Below are positions 30,953-32,799 of a stretch of DNA of 32,799 nucleotides, piece by piece; the first letter of the stretch is position 1, and the number at the start of each line of letters is the position of its first letter. The notes under the pieces are model-generated. The model had not been told where the DNA came from. It ran no database searches and saw only the letters and a program-made list of their open reading frames with translations. Location of the stretch: NCBI GenBank assembly GCA_001798595.1, contig MGSS01000053.1, forward strand, positions 1 to 32,799, written 5' to 3'. The position numbers and the translations under genes are program-made. Source of the stretch: Deltaproteobacteria bacterium RIFCSPLOWO2_12_FULL_60_19 (GTDB lineage Bacteria > Desulfobacterota > Binatia > UBA9968).

Positions 30953-32799
30953 CTATGCAGCGAATGTCTGCGCGACTTCCGCTTTTAGCATCTCCACAAA
31001 TTCTTTAACAGCGAGCGGTTTCAGGTTCTCGCCGCCCCGTCGGCGCGGCGCGATCGTCCGATCTTTTACTTCCCGGTCCCCGATCACCAAGGCGTACGGG
31101 ATCTTTTCCACCTGCGCCTCGCGGATCTTATAACCCAGCTTTTCGTTCCGGTCGTCCAATTCGACGCGCCAGCCGCCGCCGTTCAGCTCGTTGAACACCG
31201 TTTGGGCGTATTCTTTTTGTTGGTCGGTCACCGTCAGGATTCTCGCCTGCACCGGCGCCAACCAGAGCGGAAAAGCGCCGCCACAGTGCTCGATCAAGAT
31301 TCCCATGAAGCGCTCGATCGAGCCCAGGATCGCCCGGTGAATCATCACCGGCCTTCGCTCGCTCCCGTCCGGCGCGATATAGCCGAGGTCGAATCGCTCT
31401 GGCATCGAGAAATCGAGCTGGATCGTGGCCAACTGCCAACCGCGCCTGAGCGCGTCGAAGACGACGAAGTCGATCTTCGGCCCGTAGAACGCGCCGTCCC
31501 CCGGATTGATTTTATAATCGAGCCCTTCCCTTTTGAGCGACTGCGCCAGCGACTCTTCCGCCCTCTGCCAGAGCTCGAGGCTGCCGAGATAGCGCTCCGG
31601 GCGAGTGGAGAGCTTAACCTGCATCTCGCCGAATTGAAAGGTCCGATAGACCTCGCGCAGCATCTTGAGCAGGGCCGCCATTTCCGCTTCGATCTGATCG
31701 GGCGCGCAGAAGATGTGCGCGTCGTCCTGGGAAAAGGAGCGCACGCGGGTCAGGCCGGCGGTCACGCCCGATTTCTCATAGCGGTGAAGCCGGCCGAAAT
31801 CGGCGTAGCGCAGCGGCAGGTCGCGGTAGGAGCGTTTCTTCGAAGCGTAGATGAAGGTGTGGCCGGGACAGTTCATCGGCTTGACGCCGAACTCCCGCTC
31901 GTCGATCCGAGTAAAATACATATTTTCGCGAAAGTGGTCGTAATGGCCGGACCTGCGCCACAACTCCACGTCGAGAATCTGCGGCGTAATCACCTCTTGA
32001 TAGCCGTAGCGGAGATAGAGACGGCGGATGTAGGAGATCAATTCGTTATAAACCAACGCTCCCTTGGGATGAAAAAAAGGACTCGCCGGTGCGATCGGAT
32101 GAAAGCTGAAGAGATCCAGCTCGCGCCCCAGGCGGCGGTGGTCCCGGTTTTTCGCCTCCTCCACGAGCTTCAGATAGTCACGCAGCGCGTCCTCGGTCGG
32201 CCAGGAGGTCCCGTAGATGCGCTGGAGCATCTCGTTCTTTTCGTCGCCCCGCCAATAGGCGCCGGCGACGCCGGTGAGCTTGAAGGCGCGGATGACACCG
32301 GTCGAAGGGACGTGCGGCCCGCGGCATAGATCGACCCAATCTCCCTGGCGATAGAGCGAGACCGTCTCCTCTGGAATCTCCCGCAGTATCTCCACCTTGT
32401 ATTCCTCGCCCATGCGGCGGAAGAGGTCTATTGCGGCGTCGCGTGGCATCTCCTCGCGCCGGACCGTCAGGTTTTGCGCGGCGAGCTCGCGCATTTTAGT
32501 TTCGATCTTCTCCAGCTCCTCGGGGGCGAACGCCTTGTCGCGCTTGAAGTCGTAGTAAAAGCCGTGCTCGATCGTCGGACCGATCGTCACCTGCGTGCCG
32601 GGAAAAAGGCTCTGGACCGCCTGAGCCATCAGGTGGGCGGTCGAATGGCGCAGGATATCGATCCCGGCCTCGCTATCGAGCCGAATCCAATCCAGCGCGC
32701 AGTCGCGTGCGATGGCACGGTCAAGATCGACCGGCACCCCATCCACCTTCGCCCCGACTACGTCGCTATTGACATGGAGCGTGGAGGTAAGCTCTTGGA
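30953..32799 (-). CDS. thrS: Threonyl-tRNA synthetase, 5' end outside window
   Basis: About 615 residues present; the frame runs off the right edge, so the N-terminal part of the TGS domain is missing (visible: 'ELTSTLHVNSDVVGAKVDGVPVDL'). The editing domain follows, with HxxxH 'HSTAHLMAQAV' and 'GPTIEHGFYYDF' and 'CRGPHVPSTG'. The class II catalytic core has 'GVKPMNCPGHTFIY' (zinc Cys), motif 2 'YADFGRLHRYEKSGVTAGLTRVRSFSQDDAHIFC' and motif 3 'MIHRAILGSIERFMGILIE'. The anticodon-binding domain is at the end. It attaches threonine to tRNA-Thr and edits Ser-tRNA. First gene of the conserved block. Confidence 0.97.
   Translation of the reverse strand, partial: QELTSTLHVNSDVVGAKVDGVPVDLDRAIARDCALDWIRLDSEAGIDILRHSTAHLMAQAVQSLFPGTQVTIGPTIEHGFYYDFKRDKAFAPEELEKIETKMRELAAQNLTVRREEMPRDAAIDLFRRMGEEYKVEILREIPEETVSLYRQGDWVDLCRGPHVPSTGVIRAFKLTGVAGAYWRGDEKNEMLQRIYGTSWPTEDALRDYLKLVEEAKNRDHRRLGRELDLFSFHPIAPASPFFHPKGALVYNELISYIRRLYLRYGYQEVITPQILDVELWRRSGHYDHFRENMYFTRIDEREFGVKPMNCPGHTFIYASKKRSYRDLPLRYADFGRLHRYEKSGVTAGLTRVRSFSQDDAHIFCAPDQIEAEMAALLKMLREVYRTFQFGEMQVKLSTRPERYLGSLELWQRAEESLAQSLKREGLDYKINPGDGAFYGPKIDFVVFDALRRGWQLATIQLDFSMPERFDLGYIAPDGSERRPVMIHRAILGSIERFMGILIEHCGGAFPLWLAPVQARILTVTDQQKEYAQTVFNELNGGGWRVELDDRNEKLGYKIREAQVEKIPYALVIGDREVKDRTIAPRRRGGENLKPLAVKEFVEMLKAEVAQTFAA

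Overview
The window is bacterial chromosome, GC-rich (about 60% by eye). The right end (about 25.8-32.8 kb, all on the minus strand) is a translation block in the order thrS - infC - rpmI - rplT - pheS - pheT - ihfA - merR. With the tRNA-Pro that normally follows merR, this order is familiar from Deltaproteobacteria in the broad sense and related uncultured soil and sediment phyla. The mix with UbiD-type decarboxylases, a split transketolase and MetE-like proteins suggests a lineage such as Desulfobacterota/Binatota, Methylomirabilota or Tectomicrobia. The sequence alone does not settle which.

Layout. 1-1.4 kb: two HigBA/RelE-type toxin-antitoxin modules facing away from each other. 1.65-8.4 kb (+): a metabolic run of an SDR dehydrogenase, the two transketolase half-subunits, an aldehyde dehydrogenase, a UbiD-family decarboxylase and PurC. 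A 181-bp inverted-repeat element lies between the SDR and transketolase genes. 8.4-11.9 kb (-): small accessory genes (a pyrrolidone-carboxyl-peptidase-like protein, a small membrane protein, a PD-(D/E)XK nuclease-like protein, an unknown protein, a DUF2442/DUF4160 pair). Two well-formed integron-type attC hairpins lie among them, with gene stop codons embedded in the attC ends. This stretch is read as an integron cassette array without a visible integrase. 12.1-18.1 kb (-): housekeeping genes thiC, nuoI, apt, a MetE-like protein, a LysM/M23 lipoprotein, pcm and tRNA-Pro(GGG).

18.2-25.8 kb is an accessory island sitting exactly between merR and tRNA-Pro. It is bounded by two same-length (545 aa), closely related ANL-superfamily (PaaK/LuxE-like) genes on the plus strand. 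Between them, on the minus strand, are a DEDD exonuclease-like gene, VapBC, HicB with a broken HicA, a transposase remnant, an HNH-type protein and an AbrB/MazE-type antitoxin.

The most unusual signal is that the 3' end of merR recurs inside this island as direct repeats (23 bp identical at about 21.5 kb; about 46 bp at roughly 78% identity at about 23.65 kb). In each case it replaces the normal 3' end of an unrelated gene (hicA and an abrB/mazE-type gene), giving them the same C-terminal peptide as MerR. This looks like successive integration events into the end of merR, each leaving a displaced merR tail behind. No recombinase for such a process is visible in the window.
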